Positions 27,062 to 35,807 of a stretch of DNA of 64,000 nt are shown piece after piece. The position numbers and the translations under genes were made by a program. The notes under the pieces are model-generated. The model saw only the letters and a list, made by a program, of their open reading frames with translations, was not told the DNA's origin and did not search any database. How positions within the stretch are numbered: position 1 is the first letter of the stretch; the number at the start of each line of letters is the position of its first letter. Source of the DNA: Pseudomonas knackmussii B13 (GTDB lineage: Bacteria > Pseudomonadota > Gammaproteobacteria > Pseudomonadales > Pseudomonadaceae); contig NZ_HG322950.1 in the NCBI RefSeq assembly GCF_000689415.1, forward strand, positions 1,426,001-1,490,000. Reading direction: 5' to 3'.

Positions 27062-28460
27062 GGCCCGCCTGCCCGGCACCGGCAGCCTGCGCGGGCGCCT
27101 GCTCTGGCGGCTCGGCGCCATGCTGCTGGTGCTGTTGCTGCTGGGCAGCGTGGCCACCTACTGGCGCGCCCGGCATGCCTCGGATATCGCCTACGACCGC
27201 ACCCTGCTCGCCTCGGCGCGGGACATCGCCAGCGGGCTCTACGACAGCAACGGCGCACTGCGCGCCAACGTGCCCTACGTGGCCCTGGACAGCTTCGCCT
27301 ACGACAGCGCCGGGCGAATCTTCTACCAGGTGATCGACACCCAGGGGCAGTCCATCTCCGGCTACGAAAACCTGCCGCCACCGCCGCCGGGCACGCCGCG
27401 CACCAATGACTATCCGGCGCTGGCGCGTTTCTACGATGCTGAATTCCAGGGCCAGGACGTGCGCGTGGTCAGCCTGGCCCAGCCGGTGAGCCAGCCGACG
27501 GTCAACGGCATGGCGGAAATCCGCGTGGCGGAGACCCTGGGCGCGCGCGAGCGTCTCGCCCGCGACCTGCTCGCCGATACCCTGCTGAACCTGGCGCTGT
27601 CGGCGCTGGCCGCGCTGGCTATGGTCTGGTACGCGGTGAGCGCCGGCTTGCGTCCGCTCGACCGGCTGCGCGCTGCGGTGGAAGAGCGCCAGCCCGACGA
27701 CTTGCGGCCTCTGCCGCTGGTTCGCGTGCAGCGGGAATTGCGTCCGCTGGTGGCGGCGCTCAACCATTTCACGGCACGCCTGCTTGGCTTGTTCGAGCGA
27801 CAGTCGCACTTCATCGCCGATGCTTCCCACGAGCTGCGCACGCCGCTCGCGGCCTTGAAGGCGCGCTTGGAGCTGGGCCTGCGCGAAGACGATCCGCAAC
27901 GCTGGCGCGCGACGCTCGAAGAGGCCGTGCAGTACACCGACAAGGTCACCGGCCTGGCCAACCAGCTGCTTTCGCTGGCGCGGATCGAGAGTGGCGCACG
28001 TGCCATTGCCGAGGGCGGCGGTGAGCTCATCGAGCTCGGCCAGTTGGCGCGCGAACAGGGGATGGTGCTGGCGCCATTGGCCCATGCGCGTGGCATCGAG
28101 CTGGCCTTCGAGGCGGATAGCGCCGCCTGGATCAAGGGCGATCCGACGCTATTGCACGAGCTGCTCGCCAATCTTGTGGATAACGCGCTGGCGCATGCCG
28201 CCAGCAGCGTGGTCATCCGCGTCGGCCCGGCGGCGGTGTTGGAAGTGGAAGACGACGGGCCCGGTATTCCGCTCGAGGAGCGCGACAAGGTCTTCCAGCG
28301 CTTCTATCGGCGTAGGCAGCAAGGTACCGGTCTGGGGTTGGCTATCGTCGGGGAGATCTGCAGCGCACACCGCGCGCGCATCGAGCTGGCGCATGGCGAA
28401 CTGGGTGGGCTGCTGGTCCGGGTGAATTTCCCGGTGGAGGAGCCGGCGCGCGCCGAGTGA
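27054..28460 (+). CDS. tctE: Sensor histidine kinase TctE
   Basis: A 468-residue membrane kinase. Transmembrane segments at about 22-40 and 175-200 enclose a periplasmic sensor of about 135 residues; then HAMP-like region, H-box FIADASHELRTPLAALKARL with the phospho-His, N-box NLVDNALAHA, G1 DDGPGIP and G2 GTGLGLAIVGEI. It overlaps the end of tctD by 8 bases, so the two proteins are made together. Confidence 0.94.
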   Translation: MPEARLPGTGSLRGRLLWRLGAMLLVLLLLGSVATYWRARHASDIAYDRTLLASARDIASGLYDSNGALRANVPYVALDSFAYDSAGRIFYQVIDTQGQSISGYENLPPPPPGTPRTNDYPALARFYDAEFQGQDVRVVSLAQPVSQPTVNGMAEIRVAETLGARERLARDLLADTLLNLALSALAALAMVWYAVSAGLRPLDRLRAAVEERQPDDLRPLPLVRVQRELRPLVAALNHFTARLLGLFERQSHFIADASHELRTPLAALKARLELGLREDDPQRWRATLEEAVQYTDKVTGLANQLLSLARIESGARAIAEGGGELIELGQLAREQGMVLAPLAHARGIELAFEADSAAWIKGDPTLLHELLANLVDNALAHAASSVVIRVGPAAVLEVEDDGPGIPLEERDKVFQRFYRRRQQGTGLGLAIVGEICSAHRARIELAHGELGGLLVRVNFPVEEPARAE

Positions 28461-28487
28461 GTCCCCGGCGCGGCCGCGGTGCGGCGG

Positions 28488-29324
28488 TTACTGCAGCATG
28501 CCCATGGCAGCTTCCATGGCAGCCGATAGGTCTTCGTCGTCCTTGAGGTCGGCGTTCGGGTCGATGCCGAGCTTGGCGAAGGCCGGAATACGCGTCCAAT
28601 CCATCGCCGTGTACGGATGCTGGGTGCCCACGTAGCTCTGCAGCGTGGCGACCTGGACCAGATCGACGTAATCCACCTTCGCCGAGTCGCGCTCGAAGTT
28701 CAGGTACTGGCTTGGCACCGAGGCGATGGGCGCCGGGAATTCCCAGGTCTTGAGGATGCGGTCGCCGATGATCGGGTGGATGCGCTCGATCACGTGATTG
28801 AGGCTGATGGAGTCGGCCAGCAGTTCGCTGTGCTCCTCGGCATAGGTCAGCACCGGCAGCACGCCGATCTGGTGTACCAGGCCGGCGAGGGTCGCCTGGT
28901 CAGGCATCAGGCGGGTGTAGTGGCGGCACAGGGCGTGGCAGATGCCGGCGATCTCGGTGCTCTTGTTCCACACTTCGCGCATCTTGCGGTCGACCACGTC
29001 GGAGGTGGCCTGGAACATCTGCTCCATGGCCAGGCCGGTCGCCAAGTTGCTGGTGTAGTTGATGCCCAGGCGGCCGATGGCCATCTGCAGGTCGGTGATT
29101 TCCTTGTTGGTGCGCAGCAGCGGGCTGTTCACCACCTTGATGATGCGCGCGGTGAGGGCGGCGTCGTTGCCGATCACCCGGCTCAGGTCCTGGATGCTGA
29201 CATCCGGGTCCTCGGCCGCTTCGCGAACGCGCAGAGCCACTTCCGGCAGGGTTGGCAGCACCAGCTCGTCGTTGTCGATGGCGCGCAGCAGGTCTTGTTG
29301 TACTTTCTCGGCAAGCTTGCTCAT
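28488..29324 (-). CDS. HDOD domain protein
   Basis: A 278-residue cytoplasmic protein with one HDOD domain spanning about residues 17-215: LPTLPEVALRVREAAEDPD at the start, DAALTARIIKVVNSPLL and the degenerate HD region LAGLVHQIGVLPVL. HDOD proteins act in signalling (motility, biofilm, stress) without known catalysis. ATG 29324 follows GAAGGAA; an upstream in-frame start at 29363 is less likely. Convergent with tctE. Corresponds to PA0758 by context. Confidence 0.9.
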   Translation of the reverse strand: MSKLAEKVQQDLLRAIDNDELVLPTLPEVALRVREAAEDPDVSIQDLSRVIGNDAALTARIIKVVNSPLLRTNKEITDLQMAIGRLGINYTSNLATGLAMEQMFQATSDVVDRKMREVWNKSTEIAGICHALCRHYTRLMPDQATLAGLVHQIGVLPVLTYAEEHSELLADSISLNHVIERIHPIIGDRILKTWEFPAPIASVPSQYLNFERDSAKVDYVDLVQVATLQSYVGTQHPYTAMDWTRIPAFAKLGIDPNADLKDDEDLSAAMEAAMGMLQ

Positions 29325-29372
29325 GGCGTTTCCTTCAGGGACGCCGGGCTCCCCACCCGGCATGGAATTCGG

Positions 29373-30317
29373 TCAGCGCTGGATCTCGCGGTCGCTGTCC
29401 AGCGTGTAAGGCAGATCCAGCAGGCGCAGCACAGGGCCATCCTCTGCCTGGCCTAGACGGATACGGCCGTCGGTGACGGATTCGTCCGTCAGCACGGCGA
29501 GCAGCTCGACGCCAGCGTCCGCGCGCGCGGCCAGCACCACTTCGCCGACGCTGGTGCCGTGCACCGGCGAGAACAGTTCGCTACCAGCTTCCGGCAGGTC
29601 CGAGCCGTCGAGCGCCAGGCGGTACAGGCGACGCTTCAGGCGGCCCAGGTACTGCATGCGCGCGACGATCTCCTGGCCGGTGTAGCAGCCTTTCTTGAAG
29701 CTCACGCCACCGACAGCCTGCAGGTTGATCATCTGCGGGATGAACAGCTCGCGGGTGGCGCCGAAGACTTGGCCAACGCCAGCGCGGACCTGGGCCAGCA
29801 GCCAGTCGTTGAGGTTGCCTTCGTTCAGGCTGGCGTCCAGCAGCTCGCGGATTTCTGCGGCGCGCGCGGCGGGCACCCAGAGTTCGGCGCGGCCTTCACC
29901 CAGACGAACGGCAAGCAACTCGCCGGCGCGGGCAACGCTATCGGTGGCAGCCGGAAGGGTCAGATCCAGGCTGGCGAGCACGGCGTCGCCGCCGATCAAC
30001 CCGAAGCGCGTCCAGTCGCCGCTAGCGTCGCTCAGGGTGGCCTTGGAGAAGACTGCGTACTTCTTCAGGTCGGCCAGCTGCGCTTCCAGCAGCTCGGCGG
30101 CCATGGCCAGCAGGAAGCCTTCGCCCTGGGCGAGGATGCGGAAGCTGGACAGCATGCGGCCCTTGGGCGTACAGCGCGCGCCCAGGCTGGAGGTTCCGGC
30201 GTCGAGGTAGTTGAGATTGCAGGTGACCTGGCCCTGGAGGAATTTGCTGGCGTCCACGCCTTGGATGGCGAGGACCCCTTCGTGGGTCAGGGCGGTGTAG
30301 AGCGCGGAATCGGCCAT
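29373..30317 (-). CDS. ygfZ: Folate-binding YgfZ/GcvT-like iron-sulfur repair protein
   Basis: A 314-residue GcvT-like protein. The YgfZ signature KGCYTGQEIVARMQYLGR with its reactive Cys lies near residue 225, and the N-terminal ALTHEGVLAIQGVDASKFLQGQ binds folate. YgfZ helps make or repair certain iron-sulfur enzymes using tetrahydrofolate. Start ATG 30317 gives the family N-terminus; the 12-codon upstream extension to 30353 is possible. Divergent from sdhE. Confidence 0.92.
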   Translation of the reverse strand: MADSALYTALTHEGVLAIQGVDASKFLQGQVTCNLNYLDAGTSSLGARCTPKGRMLSSFRILAQGEGFLLAMAAELLEAQLADLKKYAVFSKATLSDASGDWTRFGLIGGDAVLASLDLTLPAATDSVARAGELLAVRLGEGRAELWVPAARAAEIRELLDASLNEGNLNDWLLAQVRAGVGQVFGATRELFIPQMINLQAVGGVSFKKGCYTGQEIVARMQYLGRLKRRLYRLALDGSDLPEAGSELFSPVHGTSVGEVVLAARADAGVELLAVLTDESVTDGRIRLGQAEDGPVLRLLDLPYTLDSDREIQR

Positions 30318-30478
30318 TACGTGTCGCTGGAAGAAAGTTAGGGGCCTCATCATAGAGCCGGGACCTGCGCTTGTCAGCGGGTGCCGGGAGGGCGGGGCAT
30401 GCGTATAATGCCGCTCGCTTCACGGAATCGGGCTGGCGCCCTGCCGGGAGCTTTCGATGTAGCGCCGAGGAACCGCAG

Positions 30479-30733
30479 ATGACCGACGAAACCGAACTGA
30501 AACGACTCTTCTGGCACAGCCGCCGCGGCATGCTGGAACTCGACGTGCTGCTGGTGCCTTTCGTGCAGGAGGTCTACCCGGGTCTCGACGCGGAGAACCA
30601 GGCGCGCTTCCGCAAGCTGCTCGAGTGCGAGGACCAGGACATGTTCGGCTGGTTCATGCAGCGCGGCGAGCCGGAAGATGCCGACCTGCGCCACATCGTT
30701 CGCATGATCCTGGATCGTGTCCAGCCGCATTGA
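30479..30733 (+). CDS. sdhE: FAD assembly factor SdhE
   Basis: An 84-residue all-helical protein that helps attach FAD to succinate dehydrogenase and fumarate reductase. The motif RRGMLELDVLL carries the conserved RGxxE, and CEDQDMFGWFM the second conserved patch. ATG 30479 is preceded by GAGGA; a TATAAT box at 30404-30409 lies 70 bases upstream. It is followed by overlapping ygfX. Confidence 0.95.
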   Translation: MTDETELKRLFWHSRRGMLELDVLLVPFVQEVYPGLDAENQARFRKLLECEDQDMFGWFMQRGEPEDADLRHIVRMILDRVQPH

Positions 30734-31169
30734 TCCCTTCGAATGCCGCTGGCGGCCCTCCACCTGGCTGCTGGCGGCATATCTGGCCTGCCTTGCGCTG
30801 GCCATCGCGGCGCTGTTGCTTGCCGCCATACCTCCTCTCTGGCAGATCCTGGGTCTGCTGCTCTGCTTGTCCCACGCCCTCTGGGCATTGCCGCGACAGA
30901 TTCTGCTGCGAAGTCCGCAATCCTTCGGCGCCCTGCGTCACGATAACGAAGGCTGGCAGCTGTGGTGTCCGCACCAGGGCTGGAGCCCGGTGCAGCTGTG
31001 TGCCGACAGCCTGGCGCTGCCTAGTCTGATCGTGTTGCGTTTCCGGTTGCCCGGCAGCCTCATCACGCGCGGTCTGTGCCTGCCGGCCGACAGCCTGGCG
31101 CCGGATGAACACCGGCGCCTGCGGCTGCGCTTGCGCTTCAGTCGTGATAGGTGGGCGGCGCCAGAATAG
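30717..31169 (+). CDS. YgfX/CptA-like membrane protein
   Basis: A 150-residue protein starting at GTG 30717, inside the last 17 bases of sdhE. Two adjacent hydrophobic segments at about 16-38 and 42-58 are followed by a cytoplasmic beta-rich domain (WQLWCPHQGWSPVQL), the layout of YgfX, which pairs with sdhE in many gammaproteobacteria and has been described as a toxin-like inhibitor of cytoskeletal proteins in E. coli. Its 3' end overlaps the convergent nadB end by 32 bases. Confidence 0.75.
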   Translation: MSSRIDPFECRWRPSTWLLAAYLACLALAIAALLLAAIPPLWQILGLLLCLSHALWALPRQILLRSPQSFGALRHDNEGWQLWCPHQGWSPVQLCADSLALPSLIVLRFRLPGSLITRGLCLPADSLAPDEHRRLRLRLRFSRDRWAAPE

Positions 31170-32754
31170 TGTCGTGCGCTTCAGGTAACTGCTGCGGATA
31201 GTCCAGGGTGTAATGCAGGCCCCGACTCTCGTGGCGGCGCATGGCCGAATGGATGATGAGCTCGGCGACCTGGGCCAGGTTGCGCAGCTCGATCAGGTCG
31301 CGGCTGACCTTGTAGTTGCTGTAGAACTCGTCGATCTCGCTGAGCAGCATGCGTACGCGGTGCTCGGCACGTTGCAGGCGCTTGTTGGTGCGCACGATGC
31401 CAACGTAGTCCCACATGAATCGCCGCAGTTCGTCCCAGTTGTGCGCAATGATCACGTCTTCGTCGGAGTCGGTGACCTGGCTGGCGTCCCAGCTCGGCAG
31501 CGCTTGCGGCTCCGGCGTCTGCGCCAGGCGTACCTGAATGTCGGCGGCAGCCGAGCGGGCATAGACGAAGCATTCGAGCAGCGAATTGCTGGCCATGCGA
31601 TTGGCGCCATGCAGACCGGTGAAGCTGGTTTCGCCGATGGCATACAGGCCCGGGACATCTGTATGACCGTGCTCGTCCACCAATACGCCGCCGCAGGTGT
31701 AGTGGGCGGCAGGGACCACCGGGATCGGCTCTCGGGTGATATCGATGCCGAATGCCAGGCAGCGTTCGTAGACGGTGGGGAAGTGTTCCTTGATGAACTC
31801 GGCCGGCTTGTGGCTGATGTCCAGGTACACGCAATCGGCACCCAGGCGTTTCATCTCGTGGTCGATGGCGCGGGCGACAATGTCCCGCGGCGCCAGTTCG
31901 GCGCGCGGATCGAAGCGTTTCATGAAGCGCTCGCCGCTGGGCAGGCGCAGGTACGCACCTTCGCCGCGCAGCGCTTCGGTGATCAGGAAACTCTTGGCCT
32001 GCGGGTGGTAAAGGCAGGTGGGGTGGAACTGGTTGAACTCCAGGTTGCCGACGCGGCAGCCGGCGCGCCAGGCCATGGCGATGCCGTCGCCGGAGTTGCC
32101 GTCCGGGTTGCTGGTGTAGAGGTAGACCTTGCTGGCGCCGCCGGAGGCAAGCACGGTGAAGCGCGCGGCGAAGGTGTCGACCTCGCCACTGTCGCGGTTC
32201 AGCACATAGGCGCCGAGGCAGCGTTGCCCGGGCAATCCCAGCTTGCGCTCGGTGATCAGGTCGACGGCGACCCGCTGCGGCAGTAATTCGATGTTCGGAC
32301 GCTGCCTGGCTTTCTCCAGCAGGGTGTTGAAGATGGCCGCGCCGGTGGCATCGGCGGCATGGATGATACGCCGGTGACTGTGGCCGCCCTCGCGGGTCAG
32401 GTGGAACTCGAAGCCGCGATCCTCGCGTGCCGGTTCGCTGTCGCGGGTGAAGGGTACGCCCTGGTCGATGAGCCACTGGATGGATTCGCGGCTGTGCTCG
32501 ACGGTAAAGCGCACGGCGTCTTCGCGGCAGAGGCCGGCGCCGGCATTCAGGGTGTCTTCGACGTGGGATTCAACGGTGTCGGTGTCGTCAAGCACTGCCG
32601 CGACGCCACCTTGGGCCCAGAACGTCGAGCCTTGCGCCAGTTCGCCTTTGCTGAGCACTGCGATGCGCAGGTTATCAGGCAGGGTGAGGGCCAGCGTCAG
32701 GCCCGCAGCACCGCTGCCGATCACTAGTACATCATGCTGAAAATGCTCGCTCAT
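31138..32754 (-). CDS. nadB: L-aspartate oxidase
   Basis: A 538-residue flavoprotein oxidising aspartate to iminoaspartate, the first step to NAD, feeding NadA. N-terminal FAD fold VIGSGAAGLTLALTLP, the succinate-dehydrogenase-like active site with EGGHSHRRIIHAADATG, EFNQFHPTCLYHP and HYTCGGVLVDEHG, and a C-terminal helical domain with DYVGIVRTNKRLQ. Normal length. A -10-like TATACT (minus strand, 32781-32786) lies 27 bases upstream of the start. Confidence 0.97.
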   Translation of the reverse strand: MSEHFQHDVLVIGSGAAGLTLALTLPDNLRIAVLSKGELAQGSTFWAQGGVAAVLDDTDTVESHVEDTLNAGAGLCREDAVRFTVEHSRESIQWLIDQGVPFTRDSEPAREDRGFEFHLTREGGHSHRRIIHAADATGAAIFNTLLEKARQRPNIELLPQRVAVDLITERKLGLPGQRCLGAYVLNRDSGEVDTFAARFTVLASGGASKVYLYTSNPDGNSGDGIAMAWRAGCRVGNLEFNQFHPTCLYHPQAKSFLITEALRGEGAYLRLPSGERFMKRFDPRAELAPRDIVARAIDHEMKRLGADCVYLDISHKPAEFIKEHFPTVYERCLAFGIDITREPIPVVPAAHYTCGGVLVDEHGHTDVPGLYAIGETSFTGLHGANRMASNSLLECFVYARSAAADIQVRLAQTPEPQALPSWDASQVTDSDEDVIIAHNWDELRRFMWDYVGIVRTNKRLQRAEHRVRMLLSEIDEFYSNYKVSRDLIELRNLAQVAELIIHSAMRRHESRGLHYTLDYPQQLPEAHDTILAPPTYHD

Positions 32755-32875
32755 GCGCTGACTCCCGATGGTGGCGGCCTAGTATATAGATGGGGGGAGC
32801 GGCACAATAGCGGCCTTCTGCCCGAGTACAGCGCAGCGCCCAGGCTGCAGCTCATGTACACGGGTGTCGCGACTG

Positions 32876-32903
32876 GAACTTTTTCCAGTCATTCCGGTTC
32901 TAA
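32876..32903 (+). promoter_or_regulatory. Distal AlgU-type promoter of algU
   Basis: GAACTT (32876-32881), 17-base spacer, TCTAA (32899-32903): the extracytoplasmic sigma consensus GAACTT-N16/17-TCTGA. It lies 244 bases upstream of algU in the 392-base nadB/algU gap and fits autoregulation by AlgU. Confidence 0.7.
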
Positions 32904-33060
32904 CGGTGAATGTCTGAAGCCTTTTTCTGTAATCAAAAGTGGACAGGAAAAGGCGGCGGTTGTTCGTCCGTTACAGTGATTTCAGCGGCCTGATACAGAG
33001 AATTCGGGCCGGTTTCCGCGAAGCGGTAAAAAAAACTGTGCGGCGTACGCCTGGAGGGGA

Positions 33061-33087
33061 GAACTTTTGCGAAACGTCCGAGTCTAT
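33061..33087 (+). promoter_or_regulatory. Proximal AlgU-type promoter of algU
   Basis: GAACTT (33061-33066), 16-base spacer, TCTAT (33083-33087), 60 bases before the algU start. P. aeruginosa algU also has more than one self-dependent promoter. The rest of the gap (32904-33060) shows no gene. Confidence 0.75.
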
Positions 33088-33146
33088 TTTGGCAAGGTGA
33101 TTATGCAGGGCACTCGCAGCTCCTTCAGGCACGTAGAGGAGCATGC

Positions 33147-33731
33147 ATGCTAACCCAGGAACAGGATCAGCAACTGGTAGAACGGGTACAGCGCGGAGAC
33201 AAGCGGGCATTCGATCTGCTGGTAATGAAGTACCAGCACAAGATCCTCGGCCTGATCGTGCGGTTCGTGCACGACGCCCAAGAGGCCCAGGATGTCGCCC
33301 AGGAAGCATTCATCAAGGCGTATCGCGCTTTGGGCAACTTCCGCGGCGAAAGTGCCTTCTATACCTGGCTGTACCGGATTGCCATCAACACCGCGAAAAA
33401 CCACTTGGTGGCTCGCGGTAGACGGCCTCCAGACAGTGATGTAACAGCCGAGGACGCGGAATTCTTCGAGGGCGATCACGCGCTGAAGGATATCGAGTCA
33501 CCGGAGCGGGCAATGTTGCGGGATGAGATCGAGGAAACGGTCCATCGCACCATCCAGCAGTTGCCAGAGGACTTGCGTACGGCTTTGACCCTGCGCGAAT
33601 TCGAGGGATTGAGCTACGAGGATATCGCCACCGTGATGCAATGCCCGGTGGGAACCGTCCGCTCACGGATCTTCCGTGCGCGGGAGGCGATAGACAAAGC
33701 TTTGCAGCCTTTGCTGCATGATGAGTCCTGA
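33147..33731 (+). CDS. algU: Extracytoplasmic sigma factor AlgU (RpoE)
   Basis: A 194-residue ECF sigma factor for envelope stress and alginate. Region 2 (about 10-90, ILGLIVRFVHDAQEAQDVAQ, FYTWLYRIAIN) and region 4 (about 130-185, LREFEGLSYEDIATVM, GTVRSRIFRAREA) with the sigma-E pattern. Start ATG 33147 with GAGGAG upstream. Normally held by MucA. First gene of algU-mucABCD. Confidence 0.97.
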   Translation: MLTQEQDQQLVERVQRGDKRAFDLLVMKYQHKILGLIVRFVHDAQEAQDVAQEAFIKAYRALGNFRGESAFYTWLYRIAINTAKNHLVARGRRPPDSDVTAEDAEFFEGDHALKDIESPERAMLRDEIEETVHRTIQQLPEDLRTALTLREFEGLSYEDIATVMQCPVGTVRSRIFRAREAIDKALQPLLHDES

Positions 33732-33761
33732 TACGGCGGCAAAAGCCAAGAGAGGTACGCC

Positions 33762-34352
33762 ATGAGTCGTGAAGCCCTGCAGGAGTCGCTGTCCGCTGTG
33801 ATGGATAACGAAGCGGATGAGCTCGAACTGCGCCGCGTGCTCGCAGCCTGCGGCGAAGATGCGGAATTGCGCGCGACCTGGTCGCGCTACCAGTTGGCAC
33901 GCTCAGTCATGCACCGCGAGCCGGTGATGCCGAAGCTGGACATCGCCGCCGCTGTGTCCGCTGCGCTGGCCGAAGAGGCTGCGCCGGCACAACCGCGCCG
34001 CAATCCGTGGCGCAATGTCGGCCGTCTGGCGGTCGCCGCCTCGGTGACGCTGGCCGTTCTGGCGGGTGTTCGTCTATACCATCAAAATGACAGCGTTGCT
34101 CCTGGTGCGCTGGCCCAGCAAGGCGCCACCCCGCAGATTGCTCTTCCGCAGGTGCAGGGGCCGGCAGTTCTGGCTGGCTACAACCAGGATGAAGACGCGC
34201 CGCAGGTCATCACTGGCGGTTCGGGCAGCCCGACCACCTGGCATGAACAGCGGCTTCCCGGGTATCTCCGTCAGCATGCCCAGCAGTCGGCAGTGAACGG
34301 AACTGACAGCGCCTTGCCCTATGCGCGTGCCGCGAGCCTGGAAAGTCGCTGA
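33762..34352 (+). CDS. mucA: Anti-sigma factor MucA, intact
   Basis: A 196-residue inner-membrane anti-sigma factor. N-terminal sigma-binding helices (about 1-78, LSAVMDNEADELELRR), one transmembrane segment about 84-104 (NVGRLAVAASVTLAVLAGV), and a periplasmic part cleaved by AlgW and MucP-type proteases and bound by MucB (LPGYLRQHAQQSA near the end). The frame is full length, so no mucoid-type truncation is present. Confidence 0.96.
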   Translation: MSREALQESLSAVMDNEADELELRRVLAACGEDAELRATWSRYQLARSVMHREPVMPKLDIAAAVSAALAEEAAPAQPRRNPWRNVGRLAVAASVTLAVLAGVRLYHQNDSVAPGALAQQGATPQIALPQVQGPAVLAGYNQDEDAPQVITGGSGSPTTWHEQRLPGYLRQHAQQSAVNGTDSALPYARAASLESR

Positions 34353-34370
34353 TACCCAGTAAGGAGCGAC

Positions 34371-35321
34371 ATGCGCGCCACCATTCTGTTGTTCGTCCTT
34401 GGCGGTTTGCTGACAGGTCCTGTGCAAGCCGCCGATGCGATGTCTTGGGTCAAGCGCCTCGCGGGTGTCGAGCAGCGACAGAGCTTCCACGGCACCTTCG
34501 TCTACGAGCGCAACGGCGTCTTCTCCACCCATGAAATCTGGCATCAGGTCAACGGCGACGGTGCGGTGCGCGAGCGCCTGTTGCAGCTGGACGGGCCGCG
34601 CCAGGAAGTGGTGCGCGCCGGCGGAGTCACCCAGTGCATTGCCGGTGGGATGTCCGGCCAGCTCGGCGCGGGGCAGCTGTGGCCAGCGCGTCAGCTGAAT
34701 GCTGCAGACCTGTCCTCCTGGTACGACATGCGTGTGGTCGGTGAGTCGCGAATCGCCGGTCGCGATGCCGTGGTCGTCGGGTTGGTCCCGCGTGACCAGT
34801 ATCGCTATGGATTCGAGCTGCACATCGACAAGGAAACCGGGTTGCCCCTGAAGTCCTTGTTGCTCAATGAGAAAGGGCAGATTCTCGAGCGCCTGCAGTT
34901 CACCCAGCTGAGCGTCGACGCTCCTGGGGATGACGCCCTCAAGCCTTCGGACAGCTGCCAGGCGGTGCCCGAGGGCAAGCCCAGCGAGGCGTCCAAAGTA
35001 GCCTGGCAGTCCGAGTGGGTTCCGCCCGGCTTTACCCTCAGCAGCACATTCATGCGCCGCAGTTCGGTTTCCGATGATCAAGTCGTCAGCCTCGATTACG
35101 GCGATGGTCTGGCGCGTTTCTCGATCTTCATCGAGCCGTTGCACGGCGCCAAGATCGACGATGCGCGGACCCAGCTAGGTCCGACCGCGGTAGTCTCCAA
35201 GCGCTTGAATACCGAAGATGGCGGAATGATGGTCACCGTCGTCGGTGAGATTCCCAGTGGCACCGCCGAGCGGATCGCCATGTCGGTACGGCCCCGGGCG
35301 CAGGGGGCTGCCGGCCAGTGA
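34371..35321 (+). CDS. mucB: Periplasmic regulator MucB (RseB)
   Basis: A 316-residue periplasmic protein with signal peptide (cleavage about residue 21, VQAADAMSW). LolA-like N-terminal domain (QSFHGTFVYERNGVFSTHEIW) and a smaller C-terminal domain (WVPPGFTLSSTFMRR). It shields MucA from proteolysis and senses mislocalised lipids. Its TGA overlaps the GTG of mucC. Confidence 0.95.
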   Translation: MRATILLFVLGGLLTGPVQAADAMSWVKRLAGVEQRQSFHGTFVYERNGVFSTHEIWHQVNGDGAVRERLLQLDGPRQEVVRAGGVTQCIAGGMSGQLGAGQLWPARQLNAADLSSWYDMRVVGESRIAGRDAVVVGLVPRDQYRYGFELHIDKETGLPLKSLLLNEKGQILERLQFTQLSVDAPGDDALKPSDSCQAVPEGKPSEASKVAWQSEWVPPGFTLSSTFMRRSSVSDDQVVSLDYGDGLARFSIFIEPLHGAKIDDARTQLGPTAVVSKRLNTEDGGMMVTVVGEIPSGTAERIAMSVRPRAQGAAGQ

Positions 35322-35773
35322 TCGAAGAGCGGGGGCGGGTGGTTGGCGTCGAGCCCGGCGCCGTCTGGGTCGAAACCCTGCGTCAGAGCACCTGCTCCAG
35401 TTGCGCCGCGAATGCCGGCTGCGGCCGAGGCGTGTTGCAGCGTTTGGGTGCTGGCGCTTCGCGCGGGCAGGTGCGCGCCCTCTGTGATCTGCATCTGAAC
35501 ATGGGCGATTCCGTGGTGCTCGGCCTGCGCGAAGACCTGCTGCTGAAAAGCGCCCTGATGTTCTACCTGCTTCCCCTGCTTGGACTGTTGTCTGGCGCTC
35601 TGCTGGCGCAGTGCTATGGTCTGAGCGATTCCTGGTTGATCGTGGCTGGACTGGCGGGATTCCTCGCGGCCTGGCTGCTGGTGCGTCGCCATGCGCGACG
35701 CCATTTGGATGATCCGGCGTCGCAACCCGTCGTGTTGCGCGCGCTGATCACGAGGGCCGAGGGGCCCGCCTAG
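35318..35773 (+). CDS. mucC: MucC (RseC family) membrane protein
   Basis: A 151-residue RseC-type protein. Cys-rich N-terminal part (CSSCAANAGCGRGVLQRLG) then two transmembrane segments about 78-100 and 103-122. The role is unclear; it can modulate sigma-E activity mildly. GTG 35318 overlaps the end of mucB by 4 bases. Confidence 0.92.
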   Translation: MIEERGRVVGVEPGAVWVETLRQSTCSSCAANAGCGRGVLQRLGAGASRGQVRALCDLHLNMGDSVVLGLREDLLLKSALMFYLLPLLGLLSGALLAQCYGLSDSWLIVAGLAGFLAAWLLVRRHARRHLDDPASQPVVLRALITRAEGPA

Positions 35774-35807
35774 TCAAACTTCCCTTTCAATACGGGAGCT
35801 GTAGTCC

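Noticed and set aside
33762..34352. Mucoid-type mucA mutation
   Set aside because: The frame is full length with transmembrane and periplasmic parts intact.
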